DNA of 57,500 nt. It comes from Chrysomallon squamiferum (lineage: Eukaryota; Mollusca; Gastropoda; Neomphalida; Peltospiridae). How positions within the stretch are numbered: position 1 is the first letter of the stretch; each line of letters begins with the position of its first letter. The stretch covers positions 42,288,652 through 42,346,151 of the forward strand of contig CM022665.1 of assembly GCA_012295275.1 (NCBI GenBank), in the 5' to 3' direction. Under the pieces are notes generated by a model. That model saw only the letters and a program-made list of their open reading frames with translations, ran no database searches and was not told where the DNA came from. Shown piece by piece: positions 45,128 to 56,156 of this stretch. A program made the translations under genes and the position numbers.

Positions 45128-45135
45128 TGTGTGTG
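44878..45135. repeat. (TATG)/(TA)/(GT) compound
   Basis: TATG words and (AT)n 44919-44942, interrupted GTAT/GTCT, then (GT)n 45071-45126. Confidence 0.93.
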
Positions 45136-45302
45136 TGAATATATATGCAATACTGTTTTAAATGAAAGACAATAAAAAGCGAAATAAATGCTGTAAAATA
45201 AATATATATTTTATTTTGTTTTGTTTGTTTGTTTTGTGGTTGTGGCTGTTACTTTTTCTCTCTCCAGAAATTGTTTCCAGTGAAAAATATACAATACTGC
45301 TT
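45136..45302. other. AT-rich spacer
   Basis: Nothing recognised. Confidence 0.6.
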
Positions 45303-45371
45303 CGTTCTTTATTATTATTATCATTATTATTATTAGTAGTAGTAGTATTATTATTATTATTATTATTGTTA

Positions 45372-45430
<59 letters not shown>

Positions 45431-45492
45431 GTTATTATTATTATTATTATTATTAATGTTATTTTTATTATTATTTTTTTATTATTATTATA
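45303..45492. repeat. (ATT)n array
   Basis: About 185 bp of ATT with AGT and GTT interruptions. Reads poly-L or poly-I and is not a gene. Confidence 0.96.
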
Positions 45493-46525
45493 GTGTAAAT
45501 TTTTTTCCAAAAATTAAGGTTACGGACGGTTTTTGTTTGATGTCAGAGGGATTATTTAAAAAAAAAAAAAAAAAAGATTGATTGGTTGAAACTAACACAT
45601 GGTTCTCAATAACAACCACATCCTATTTTCCAATATTAAACGTTCTTGCTGTGGTTTTGTATTAAAATAAGAAAAGAAAAACGAGAAAATAAAAACCTAA
45701 TCCATATCGGTATAAAAACTGCGATTACGGTGTATTTAGATTAGAAAATAGACCGGAATCCTTTCTTTGTTACGCAGCAGTGTTCTTTTTTTATTATTAT
45801 TATTACTACTATTATTAGTATTTTTTTTTTTTTTTTTTTTTTTTTTCAGTTTTTAAAATGTATTATTATTGTTATGTTTTTCTATTAATCTACGTGACAA
45901 AATCTGATAGAAAATATCACAATAAAAATAAATCTAAAAAAAACAAATTCTATTTTTAATCAACCTACGTGATACTCATTATCTGTCTATGAGAAGCGGT
46001 GTTGGAGACCAGGTCTATACACAGATACGGCCGAACGAAAGCGATAGATTTCTGATAGACATAAATTAACAATAATTTCATTAGTCCTGCCTGTTTGATC
46101 CGCAGTAACTAATTGTTCGTAAGCACTCGTAAAATAATTGTCTTACAGTATTAGCCGTGGCCCGTCTAATCCGTTTCAACGACAGATGTATTTGCTGATC
46201 AGTATTTCAAACAGTTTTTCCCAACGTTCTTTCATGTCGTCTGCGCGCATATAACCATTATTTCTGATGCTTATCAAATGTTACAAATTTAAAAACCTTT
46301 TCACGGTATAGATTATTTTTAGTGGTGAAAAAAAAAAAAAAAAAAAAAAGTGTTCAGAAAGTGATACCGCCGGGTGTTCAGTCTATTATATGTCGCTTAA
46401 TGAACGGTTGGTCGTCTCTGCGCATGTCTGAAGTGATACGTGGTTTACTAAACGTCTGACTGGCTGCTGGTATTACTGCCGTTATTGTTCCTATTGTTCG
46501 TCGTCTTCTTATTGCTATTACTGAT
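45493..46525. other. single-copy spacer with A/T runs
   Basis: A-run near 45560-45575, T-run 45822-45846, A-run 46327-46349. GCGCATG words near 46423 and a short AGACCAGGTCT inverted repeat near 46008. No gene. Confidence 0.55.
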
Positions 46526-46870
46526 GCGATATTAATTAATTAATTACATTATCTATCTTTCTATCTATGTAATCTATCTATCTGCCTGTCTGTATATACT
46601 GTCTGTATATCTATCTATCTGACTGTCTGTCTCTGTCTACCTAACTTTCTATTTATACGGAGGCCTATATAAAATATCCTTTGCAGCTAATATAAAAATA
46701 CATTCATAGACACACATAAATACCATACATATTTACATACACATACTTACATAAATAAATACATACATAGACAGATACACATTCACACGTACATATACAT
46801 ATATACAGATGACATAAGCATGCATAAAATAATCTAATATAGATATATACGCACCTGCATTCATCCATAT
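46526..46870. repeat. (TCTA)/(TCTG) and (TACA) tetranucleotides
   Basis: TCTA/TCTG tetramers 46552-46650 and interrupted ACAT tetramers 46700-46810. Confidence 0.82.
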
Positions 46871-46932
46871 CATTTAACGTTTAGAATTATTTAGATTTCT
46901 AAACTGCACAGCTAAGAAGAAAAAAAGAAATA

Positions 46933-46963
<31 letters not shown>

Positions 46964-47008
46964 TTTTTATTTATTTATTTTATATTATTTCACTGTTATT
47001 ATTATTAC

Positions 47009-47085
<77 letters not shown>

Positions 47086-47100
47086 GGTTATTATTATTAA
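46871..47100. repeat. (AAT)n, (TTTA)n and (ATT)n
   Basis: (AAT)n 46932-46963, TTTA, then about 80 bp of ATT to 47083. The AAT and ATT runs are complementary and could pair. Confidence 0.94.
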
Positions 47101-47333
47101 TGAATAATATAAAATAAATAAAATAATGCTTTATTTTTAAAGAAGTTCATGTGGAAAATTCTAATTTTTTCGTAATTTTCCACCGTAGTGAATACTGCCG
47201 AGGGCATTTCTGCGCCGATTGTTAATACATACATTAACATATTACATAGCTGACCGCTTGTATTCAACAGTGCTGCATAAATTTCATATGTGTTGTCTTC
47301 ATTAATCGCCACGTGCTTTACAGTAATCAGACT

Positions 47334-47335
<2 letters not shown>
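47101..47335. other. single-copy spacer
   Basis: A 71-codon minus-strand frame (47097-47312) is unrecognised. Nothing else seen. Confidence 0.5.

Positions 47336-47414
<79 letters not shown>
47336..47414. repeat. (TC)n microsatellite
   Basis: 79 bp of uninterrupted TC. Confidence 0.97.
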
Positions 47415-47416
<2 letters not shown>

Positions 47417-47776
47417 GTTGTTCGTCTGCTTCCTGATTCCTTTCTCAGCAGTTGATCGTGAACGACAGGTTTTGTGACAAATGTTAATTTTATCAACTGT
47501 GTGGTTTGGGTATTTGTGAAATTTTCTGTTTAAAGTCTGATACAAAACGACGAATCCCGCTGTAGAGTAGGATTTACTGATTGTAATCACAGTACACACT
47601 TATATTACGTTTATCTAGGTGTGTGTGTGTCTGCAGGTTTTGTTGGTACGCAGATTCGAACGCAGACGCTCCTAATAATTTAATTAAACGTTTCTTTTAA
47701 AAGTTTTTTTTATTCTTATTCTTATTCTTATTTTTATTCTTTCTTCTTCTCCTTCTTCTTCTTCTTCTTCTTATTA

Positions 47777-47807
<31 letters not shown>

Positions 47808-47939
47808 CTACAGTTTATGTTTGTCAGTGCATATGTAAATTTTAGAGCATCAGACTTCGTGCTATATAATTTTATTTTTATTTTATTCGTTTAATTTTTA
47901 CTTATAACTAAATTAATTAATTAAAACCGTTCTTTCTCT
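47415..47939. other. single-copy spacer with TTC/ATT runs
   Basis: TTATTC and TTC repeats 47710-47770 and an ATT run to 47806. ACGCAGATTCGAACGCAGACG (from 47649) contains the reverse of TTCGAATC but no tRNA-like arms. Confidence 0.55.
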
Positions 47940-48290
47940 TCTTCTTCTTATCACAACTACTACTGTAGCTTCTGTGGCCACTGCTACTACTGCAACGTTT
48001 AATACTACTACTATTGTTAATGCTGTTTCTCCTATTATTACTACTGCTACTACTGTAACTATTACTACCAATACTACTACTATTACTACTACTGCTGCTA
48101 ATACTATTACTACTACAACAACTCCTACTAGTGCTATTACTACTACTACTACTACTAATAATAATAATATTAATAATGCCATGAACATTGTTCTTATTTC
48201 GCTTCATAATTCTGTTCTTCTTATTATTAAAACCGTTACTACAGTTGCTGCTGCTGATGTTGTTGTTGTTGTTGTTGTTGCTGTGGTCTT
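47940..48290. repeat. degenerate (ACT)n and (GTT)n arrays
   Basis: ACT-rich triplets 47945-48155, an ATT run, and GTT run 48257-48281. Frames on both strands (poly-T, poly-V/I, poly-S) are artefacts. Confidence 0.9.
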
Positions 48291-48299
48291 TAAACAGAA

Positions 48300-48715
48300 C
48301 ATACTGTTTTACTTACAATGATTCATCCTAGAAATCTCATTAACAAAACACTGAAGTTAACCAGTTCTGCTAAAACGTCTTGCCGACACCTCCCATCGAC
48401 AGCTAAATTACTGGGGGGTAATTTGCCAGTAACTTCACCAATTATGTATCTCAGCTGGGTCCAGTTCGAGAGTGGACAGGCAGGCTGTAGTGATTGATGG
48501 CCGGACAAATGCCACTTATGGCCAATGACCGTTGAAGAAGTGCGGACTCGGCGTTCGGTCACTCGAGGACAGTTACAACAGATGCGAGGTAGCCTGTGGT
48601 CAAGCCCGGCTTCACCCGCTGCTGGACGGCGGCCAGCGTTTCGGGTCATGTGAGGCTACTGCTGGTCATCTCAGGACAAGGCTGGTCATTTCAGGACACT
48701 GAGGAGCTGGAGAGA
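48300..48715 (-). other. GC-richer island with a 108-codon ATG-started frame
   Basis: A minus-strand frame runs from ATG (48647-48649) to a stop at 48323-48325, wholly in non-repetitive, GC-richer DNA. The product (MTRNAGRRPAAGEAG...) is basic, has a few scattered cysteines and no recognised domain. Within the island are a stem-loop TTACTGG-11-CCAGTAA (48408-48432) and a 20-bp-spaced direct repeat GCTGGTCATYTCAGGACA (48661-48678, 48681-48698). It is the best open frame not explained by repeats, but coding is unproven. Confidence 0.2.
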
Positions 48716-48989
48716 TTTTTTATTTTTTTATTTTGTTGAGTGTTTTAAGTTACGTGCTGCCTGTTATTTACCAACGAGCTGATATTACTTACACTGACAG
48801 ACACGTACTTAAATGCGCAGACTCAAACACATACATGTATAATCACTATGTGTTTGTGTTGGACGAAAAGAGAGATGGATATATTTTGTCTGTCCTTCTC
48901 TCTCTTTTTCCATTCTTTGTTTCCTTTCTTTGTTTCTCTCTTTTTCTATATGTTTCCTTTCTTTGTTTATGTCTTTGTCTTTGTCTCAT

Positions 48990-49047
<58 letters not shown>

Positions 49048-49095
49048 CAGAAAGAGACAGACAGAGAGAGAGAGGAACAAAGAGAGACATACACA
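48716..49095. repeat. T-rich/CT-rich and (GT)(AT)(AG) compound
   Basis: CTTT/TCTC-rich sequence 48890-48987, then GT 48990-49008, AT to 49027, AG to 49047 and interrupted AGAC/AGAG to 49087. Confidence 0.88.
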
Positions 49096-49630
49096 CATAT
49101 AATTTAAGAATATATAATTGCTTTTAACAGGAATAAAACAAACATTTTGTTTTAATTTTAAATATCATAACGAGATTGTAGCTTTAATCCAAACTTCAAA
49201 AATGTAACAAACAACCGCACTAATTCGTGATATGCACGTAATATAGTCTAATGCATAACCTTTGCAAGCTTGCAATTGCTACTGTCTCATTCATAACCTT
49301 TTGCATGTGAATTTCCTAGAAACACAACGGTCGTTCTTTTACAGTTAATATTTGATGACGCTCGAACTCAGAGCAAAACGCGAAGACATTAAACTTTTAG
49401 TTTGTGCTCTAATCTGGAATTCGGTCCAAATTCGTACGGTGTAAATTAATGTAATTAACTTGGATGACAGATTTACTGATCCGACTTTAATTAATTAGTG
49501 ATTTAATTTAGCCACTAATTAACGAAATGATAAATAGCTGACATTTTGCCTTGAAGGATGTACGCGTTGAATTATGGGTGATTATAACTTCATCGCCATT
49601 TTTGATCTTCTTCGTATATGTCGTTTAAAA
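49096..49630. other. single-copy AT-rich spacer
   Basis: TTTGCAAGCTTGCAA (49260-49274) is a near-perfect palindrome. No gene. Confidence 0.55.
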
Positions 49631-49770
49631 TTTGTTTTATTTATTTAATGATTATTATTATTTTATTATTATTAATAGTAGTTGTTGTAGCAGTAGTAGT
49701 AATATTGTTATTGTTATTATTATTATTAGTATTATTGTTATTGTTATTGTTGGTGTGTTATTATTATTAA
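49631..49770. repeat. degenerate (ATT)/(AGT)/(GTT) triplets
   Basis: Triplet-biased sequence, translations poly-I or poly-N. Confidence 0.85.
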
Positions 49771-49960
49771 TATTCAGTTGGAATAAAAATATCAAAATTT
49801 TATAGGGCGTGGTCACAAATTTAACGATAACGTCAGATTGTCTAAATATTAAAAGTTCAAAACACATTTTCAAATTACTGGAAAAGCTGAAAAATAATTT
49901 TATCATTTGGTGTAAAAATCTACTTTTTCTTTTTTCATGTTTAGTTGTTTGGTTGGTTGA
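49771..49960. other. AT-rich spacer
   Basis: Nothing recognised. Confidence 0.6.
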
Positions 49961-49966
49961 TTGATT

Positions 49967-50032
<66 letters not shown>

Positions 50033-50285
50033 TTAATTTTATATTTTTATAGCTTTATGTGATGGTTTTTGATTTTTGTATGGTAATAATATAAGATATG
50101 AAATTACTTGCCAGTACTAAGTTTTTCTTTCTTTCTTTCATTCATTATTTCTCTGTTCATTCATCTGTTTATTTAATTACTCATTCATTCATTTATTATA
50201 TCATCATCATCATCATCATTATTATTATTCTTTTTATTATTATTATTATTATTATTACTGTTGTTATTGTTATTGTTATTAGCAT
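49961..50285. repeat. (ATC)/(ATT) arrays
   Basis: ATC run 49968-49999 then ATT to 50032; a second ATC then ATT block at 50201-50282. The order ATC then ATT is the same in both. Confidence 0.92.
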
Positions 50286-50454
50286 GACACAGATCTGTAC
50301 ACGTGTAAAACTTTTTCCAAACTGCGCTGTCTGGGACAGAAAATAGCCTGTAATGCATCAAGGAAGATTGACCTTAAAAACCTTCACGCCTCAAGCAATC
50401 ATGGCTCTGTGTAGTTACATGTTGTTCTGAGATCCGACCAGAATGCACTAACAG
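50286..50454. other. single-copy spacer
   Basis: Nothing recognised. Confidence 0.55.
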
Positions 50455-50935
50455 AAGTAAATGAAAAAGGAGGGGGAGGAGAAGAATGGGAAGAAGAAGA
50501 AGAAGAAGAAGAAGATGATGATGATGATGATGATGATGATGAAATAGAAGAAGAAGAAAAAGAAGTAGAAGAAGGAGAAAAACACTATAAAGAAGATGAT
50601 AGTGAATAATAATAAGAAGAACAAGAACAGCAAGCAGAAGACAAAGAAGAAGAAGAACAGGAAGAAAAACAATATAAAGAATATTAAGAAGAAAAATCTA
50701 AAGAAGATGATGATGATGAATAAAAAAGAACATGAAGAAGACGACGAAGAAAAGTAAGAAGAAGACGAAGAAGTGGAAGAAAAGAAAAATGAAAGACGAG
50801 GAGATGAAGCAGGAGATGGAGAAAGGGTAGGAGAAGTAAAGGAGTAGGAGAATGAAGAGAAAAATGGAAGAAGAAGAAGAAGATGATGATGATGAAGAAA
50901 AAGTATAAGAAAGAAAATAAAGAGAATAAATAAGA
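50455..50935 (+). repeat. 480-bp polypurine (GAA)/(GAT) block
   Basis: Almost only A and G with GAT runs at 50515-50541 and near 50707 and 50883. AAGAAGAAG phrases recur throughout with AAAAACAATATAAAGA-like breaks. The minus strand reads poly-F/S/L for 176 codons, an artefact. Long polypurine tracts can form intramolecular triplexes. Confidence 0.93.
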
Positions 50936-51737
50936 ATACATTAACACATCGTGACGTACAATGTGAAGTGTCAAACACGTTTGTTCGTGGACACCCGTTG
51001 TTTTATTACAAGTTGCAAACAGCAAGTGACGTGTCCACTTGTAATTTTAAAGACCACAAAATGTGTCCACTTCTCCGTCACCAGTGTGCACGTTAGGCTG
51101 TCGAGGTGGATCGTAGCTGATCTTATCTTTGTTTCCATTTAAATAGTTTTTTTCCTTTTTCTAGCTTTCTAGTAAAGATACTGATAACATCCAGTAAAAT
51201 CTGTGTGAATATTAAATGAAATGTTTGTGAGACCATATGTCAGCTGGTCTGGTTGTGTTGTTGTTGTTGTTGTTGTTAGTGTTGCTGTTGTTTTTGACGT
51301 TGATACTATTGTTGTTCTTACATTCACTTAATCTTTATTTATTTAATTATTTGTTTTCTTACTAACTTACTTACTTATTTATTTTATTTTATTTTTTCAC
51401 TTTCCTTTGTTGTTGTAAATGTGGCTATCTATAATTATATTAACATCATTTAAAAAAAATCTATGACGTCATTAACGAAATGTACCAAAAATACCGACCA
51501 GCGATTGATTGACAGTTTTAGAAGAAGGGGGTGCGTCCTTTATACTGAATATATTTTTCAGATGAACTAATTAATAAATTAACAGTTATTCGGTTATTCG
51601 GGGTAAGACATTTTAAAATAAAAGTTTTCGGGTATTTTGGCCCCTGTGGCACTTCTCGATATCACCTTTCTACAGCAGGTAATCAGCTTTATAAATAATA
51701 TGAAAATTACAGACGTGAACATAAATCTCAGAAACAC
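50936..51737. other. single-copy spacer
   Basis: A GTT run at 51258-51276, ACTT words near 51360-51375 and a full CRE, TGACGTCA, at 51464-51471. No gene. Confidence 0.55.
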
Positions 51738-52063
51738 GAACCATTCGTCCATAGAAAATTTTTCCACAGACAATTCGTCCACAAAACCATTCGTCCACAG
51801 ACAATTCGTCCACAAAACCATTCGTCCACAGACAATTCTTCCACAAGACCATTCGCCCACAGACAATTCTCCCACAAAACCATTCGTCCACAGACAATTC
51901 TTCCACAAAACCAAAACAATTCGTCCTCAGACAATTCGTCCACAGACAATTCTTCCACAAAACAATTCGTCCTCAGACAATTCGTCCACAGACAATTCTT
52001 CCACAAAACAATTCGTCCACAAACAATTCGTCCACAAAACCATTCGTCCACAGACAATTCTTC
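51738..52063. repeat. 15/16-bp minisatellite (31-bp dimer)
   Basis: Alternating GACAATTCGTCCACA (15) and AAACCATTCGTCCACA (16) units, about 20 in all, with TTCTTCC and TTCGTCCTC variants in the middle. Because 31 is not a multiple of three, the array cycles through frames, and several frames on both strands stay open for 96-145 codons. Decayed relatives (GTTCGTCCAACG, ATTCGTTCATCC) occur at 52143-52173. Confidence 0.95.
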
Positions 52064-52192
52064 AGCTATACTAAAGTTACCGTTCAAATTTGACTGTCAA
52101 GTTTTTATTTCTTACTCTGCACCCATTATAATATTATCATAGAGTTCGTCCAACGTAAAATTCGTTCATCCTTTAGGAAATTAGTCCTACTG

Positions 52193-52195
<3 letters not shown>

Positions 52196-52231
<36 letters not shown>

Positions 52232-52232
52232 T

Positions 52233-52295
<63 letters not shown>
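52196..52295. repeat. (GT)n and (GA)n compound
   Basis: GT 52196-52228, TTTTCAC, then AG 52236-52295. Confidence 0.97.
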
Positions 52296-52297
<2 letters not shown>

Positions 52298-52665
52298 ATA
52301 AGCAAACTTTGGTGACACTTAACCAGCGAGCCGCCAGTGAGTGTGCAAGTTATTAACTGGTGTTTTTATGCGATGCAAATCGATTACATTAATAGCCGTG
52401 TTGTATAAGCGAGGTGGCGACACAGGCCTGGTTTCTAATAGCCGCGGTTACACGCTCCAACTTCACATTGCACGTCCTCTGACACTCACTTCTTATACGC
52501 GTTGTATATGTACATGTTCACTTCACCAGCATCGCTCGGTGGTTTGAAACGAGGAATTTATAATATTTATGTCTGGTGACAAGTAGTGGTAGTAGTAGAT
52601 GGGTGTTTTCAAAAGAAAAAGAAAGTTAAATAGAAATGAATTTGTAGTTTATAATTAATAAAATG
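52296..52665. other. single-copy spacer
   Basis: GC-balanced to about 52555, then AT-rich. A 68-codon frame at 52341-52547 is unrecognised. Confidence 0.5.
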
Positions 52666-52714
<49 letters not shown>

Positions 52715-52822
52715 GATAGAAATAAAAATAAATAGAAAAAAATAAAAAATAAAAAATAAATAAATAAAAAAATAAAAAATAAATAAATAAGTAAATAAAT
52801 AAATAAATAAATAAACAACAAT
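52666..52822. repeat. (TA)n and (AAAT)n
   Basis: TA 52668-52710 and AAAT/AAATA repeats 52725-52815. Confidence 0.95.
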
Positions 52823-52850
52823 AATAAAAATATTCACCCTTGCTGGATAT

Positions 52851-53065
52851 ATATATATTTATTTATCTATTTTATTTTATTTTATTTTTTAATACTAAAT
52901 TATTTTTCTATTTATCCATTTATTTATTTATCTATGTATTTTATTTTATTTTATTTTTTTATTACTAAATTATTTTTCTATTTATCTATTTATTTATTTA
53001 TCTATGTATTTTATTTTATTTTATTTTATTTTTTTATTACTAAATTATTTTTCTATTTATCTGTT
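52851..53065. repeat. 70-75 bp tandem triplication
   Basis: ACTAAATTATTTTTCTATTT occurs at 52894, 52964 and 53039. Between copies lie ATTTATTTATCTATGTATT and TTTTA pentamers, whose number grows from copy to copy and accounts for the length difference. Confidence 0.93.
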
Positions 53066-53214
53066 ATTTCGCTTGCTTGTCTGTTAGGTTTTTGGGCAGA
53101 GTTTGGGAAGGTTTGTAGATGATATTTCAGGAGTTAGTTTAAATTTGTTAGCCCACTCATAAATTCATCATAGCTTTTGAGGTCCTTACAAGTTGCATAA
53201 TGTTTTTTGCTTTG
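53066..53214. other. single-copy spacer
   Basis: Nothing recognised. Confidence 0.55.
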
Positions 53215-53600
53215 CACATGTATGTGTATATTTGTGTGTTATGTATGTATGTCTGTATGCGTGTGTCTTTCTCTGAGTGTGTGTATATATATATATATAT
53301 ATATATGTATGTTAGCAATGTGTATTTGTGTGTGTGTATATATATATATGTATGTATGTGTGTATGTATGTATGTATGTATGTATGTATGTATGTATGTA
53401 TGTATGTTTGTATGTATGTATGTATATGTATATGTATATATTTGTATTTCTATGTGTGTGTATGTGTCTCTGCATATTATATTATGTGTATGTGTATATA
53501 TATGTATGTATGTTATAAAGAGAGAGAAGGAGAAACTAACTTACATCTGTGTTATACAGGTACCCAGACTGAGAGACGGATGGATGGATGGGTAGATTAA
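53215..53600. repeat. (TATG)/(TA)/(GT) compound
   Basis: TA runs 53283-53307 and 53338-53350, TATG 53349-53430 nearly pure, and GGAT near 53577-53590. Confidence 0.92.
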
Positions 53601-54494
53601 TACTGGTTATTATTTCAAATGCATATTACGTTAAATATAATTATATTTTATAACTGTAGTATTTTAAAAGGAAATTAAAAATGATTATTTAAAAAAAATA
53701 ATAATAATAAAAATTAAAAAAATATTTAATGAACTATGTTTTAGATAATAAACACAGCTGGAATTTCTCTTTATTCATCCTCATTTTCTTTTCCCTTTTT
53801 TTTTCTCTCTTGTTTCAGTATCTCTCTCTTTCTAATAGAAGATTTTGTACACGTGCTGGATTAACTGTCGTTAACTACAATTTACGCTAAGTAATAGTCA
53901 TTACATTTTATTGTAGGTAATAGTCAATACATTTTTTTATATTATTTATTAATTTAAACATCCAGCCTGTGTTTTGTTATTTTATGCTTGTTAGTAAGTA
54001 GATAATGTTTTAAATGTACTCTGTGATAATTAGTAATATTAAATATATTCTCAATTGTGGTCTAACATAATATGCTGCCTTGAAACAAAATATTTTAAAA
54101 GGTTAAGAAATGTCGTTATTTGAATAGACATCGAACAGTATTATTATTTAAAAATACTTTACAAAATATATATTTTCTTAATTCTATATAACTATTTAAA
54201 TACACTTTATATAATATAATTATTAAAATACGTCTTATAAAATATTACTTAAATATAATGTAATGTATTACTGTATATAATATAATTAATTAAATACACA
54301 TTATATTATATTATTATTAATTGTATAATTAGTTTTAGATATTATTTATGTAATTTAAATTCTAAGTAATAACATTTTTTAACATGTTTTGATGTCAGTT
54401 GAAAATCAGTTATTTACAACTACATCAGTATTTTGACGATGACAGAATCATGTAAGGATATTATTATAATTAAGAAAACAGGAGGGAAAAACCC
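53601..54494. other. very AT-rich spacer
   Basis: Almost no G/C; AAATACNCTTTATAAAATAT-like phrases recur loosely from 54140 to 54310. No gene. Confidence 0.6.
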
Positions 54495-54543
54495 ATTAAC
54501 TGTCCATCTGTCTGTCTGTCTGTCTGTGTGTGTGTGTGTGTGT

Positions 54544-54583
<40 letters not shown>

Positions 54584-54605
54584 CCCCCCCCACACACACA
54601 CCCAT
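54495..54605. repeat. (CTGT)(GT)(CT) compound
   Basis: CTGT tetramers 54504-54527, GT to about 54547, CT to about 54579, then T5C8 and a short CA run. Confidence 0.95.
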
Positions 54606-55124
54606 ACATCCACACACCCTACCTCTCGTTAAATCTAAAAACAAAAAACAAAAAATACACTGTACAAAATGACAGTACTACTCGGCTGAAAATCACTTCA
54701 CGTTTATTTTCTTATTGGATTTTAGTTAGTGGTTTTCACACAGATCCAGTGTGACACTGACCTGCACGACGGTTAAAAACTGAACGAAGCTGGCGTTACG
54801 CTTCACTGACCAAACACTATTACTTCATGGTCTGGTAGTTCGGCCTCTGGCCTGAAGCAGTAATAATATAAAAATAAAATAAAAAATAAAATATATGGGG
54901 AAGAAAAAAAAAATTAAAAAAATAAAAAATAAATAAAAAAGAGTTCTTTACAAACCTGCATATATCGAACCCATTTGTTGCTAGCATAATCGTAAAATGT
55001 AGGCCACTGGTTTAATGTCGTGGCCAGAATTGTATGGGTGACATTGTAAAGAACATGCACCGGCTTATAAAATATGTACATGTGTACTTGACAGTGGTAC
55101 GTACTTCACTTAGGGACGTGGGAA
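54606..55124. other. single-copy spacer
   Basis: AAAT low complexity 54868-54940; otherwise nothing recognised. Confidence 0.55.
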
Positions 55125-55322
55125 AAAAAAAAAAGAAAGAAAGAAAGAAAAATAAAACAGACGCATAAATAGACGGACAGAAATAAAAAAAGTGAGAATG
55201 CGAAAGGCCGAGAGAGAAAAAGACAGAGAGGAAGAAACAGAAATGGGAGATTCAGAGAGAAATAGTGAGACAGAGACAGAGAGACAGACAGACAGATACA
55301 GAGTCTGAGAAACAGAGAGAGT

Positions 55323-55403
<81 letters not shown>
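55125..55403. repeat. purine-rich flank and (GA)n
   Basis: AAAG/AGAC/GAGA-rich sequence 55125-55324 leads into pure (GA)n 55325-55403. Confidence 0.93.
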
Positions 55404-55405
<2 letters not shown>

Positions 55406-55879
55406 ATAATAATAATAACAATAATTTTAAAAATACATTTAATTAATTATTGTTTCTTGTTCTTTTGTTTTATTTTATTTTATTTTATTTTAGTATATTT
55501 TACTTTACTTATATATATATATATATATATTTATTTTTATATATATTTTTTTTCTTCTGGGGTCTATTCACGCAAACAGTCTTCCACTTTGCGACTGTTA
55601 TTACAAAATATGTTAACGAGTAGTGTGAATTATTGCGCTGGTGAATACAAAAAAAAAAAAAGGAGAAGGGTCGTAACACAGAGGTTGAATGATCGGGTCA
55701 AGTTGACACGCGCGGCTGTGACGTATTAAATGTACAGTGTTAAGTCTACTGTGTCTCACAATTAACAGCGGTGATTTTAGCGCGATTGTCTGAATGTGTG
55801 AGTTTTATAGTGCGTGAGGAGTTTTCTTTCATGTATCTCTTTCTCTCAGTTTCTCTGCGTTCTATGTCGGCCCGTTCAT
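55404..55879. other. AT-rich then GC-balanced spacer
   Basis: AAT and TTTTA repeats, a TA run 55510-55530, then a CpG-containing patch 55660-55720 with GACACGCGCGGC. No gene. Confidence 0.55.
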
Positions 55880-56156
55880 TCTTCTCGTTTACATTACATT
55901 AAATGATAAAACCCTGTTTGTTTTACATTACATTAAATTATGATGCATTACTCATGTTGGATTGGATTACGCAATAAAATAGTATTTATGTTACATTACA
56001 TTTAATTATAATGGATTACATTATGATACATTTACATAACAATACGTTAGATTATAATATATAATATTACATTACATTATATTGCATTATATTATGTAAT
56101 ATTATAAAACATTAGTTTATATTATATTATATTACATCATATTATATCATACATGA
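55880..56156. repeat. degenerate ATTACATT repeat
   Basis: TTACATTACATTAAAT and ATATTATATTACAT phrases recur irregularly and lead into the 45-bp array, of which this looks like the decayed edge. Confidence 0.7.

Noticed and set aside
45162-45581. Poly-leucine frame of 139 codons
   Set aside because: Direct translation of the (ATT)n array.
47649-47672. ACGCAGATTCGAACGCAGACG as a tRNA T-arm
   Set aside because: Contains the reverse of TTCGAATC but no other tRNA part; no cloverleaf can be drawn.
50448-50978. A 176-codon minus-strand frame rich in F, S and L as a membrane protein
   Set aside because: It is the complement of a GAA/GAT polypurine block; hydrophobicity comes from TTT/TTC/CTT codons only.
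51738-52063. A CRISPR-like repeat and spacer pattern (conserved TTCGTCCACA with changing words between)
   Set aside because: The intervening words are only 4-6 bases and themselves repeat; this is a 15/16-bp tandem repeat.
51637-52074. Long overlapping frames on both strands (96-145 codons) as paired genes
   Set aside because: Produced by the 15/16-bp minisatellite cycling through frames.
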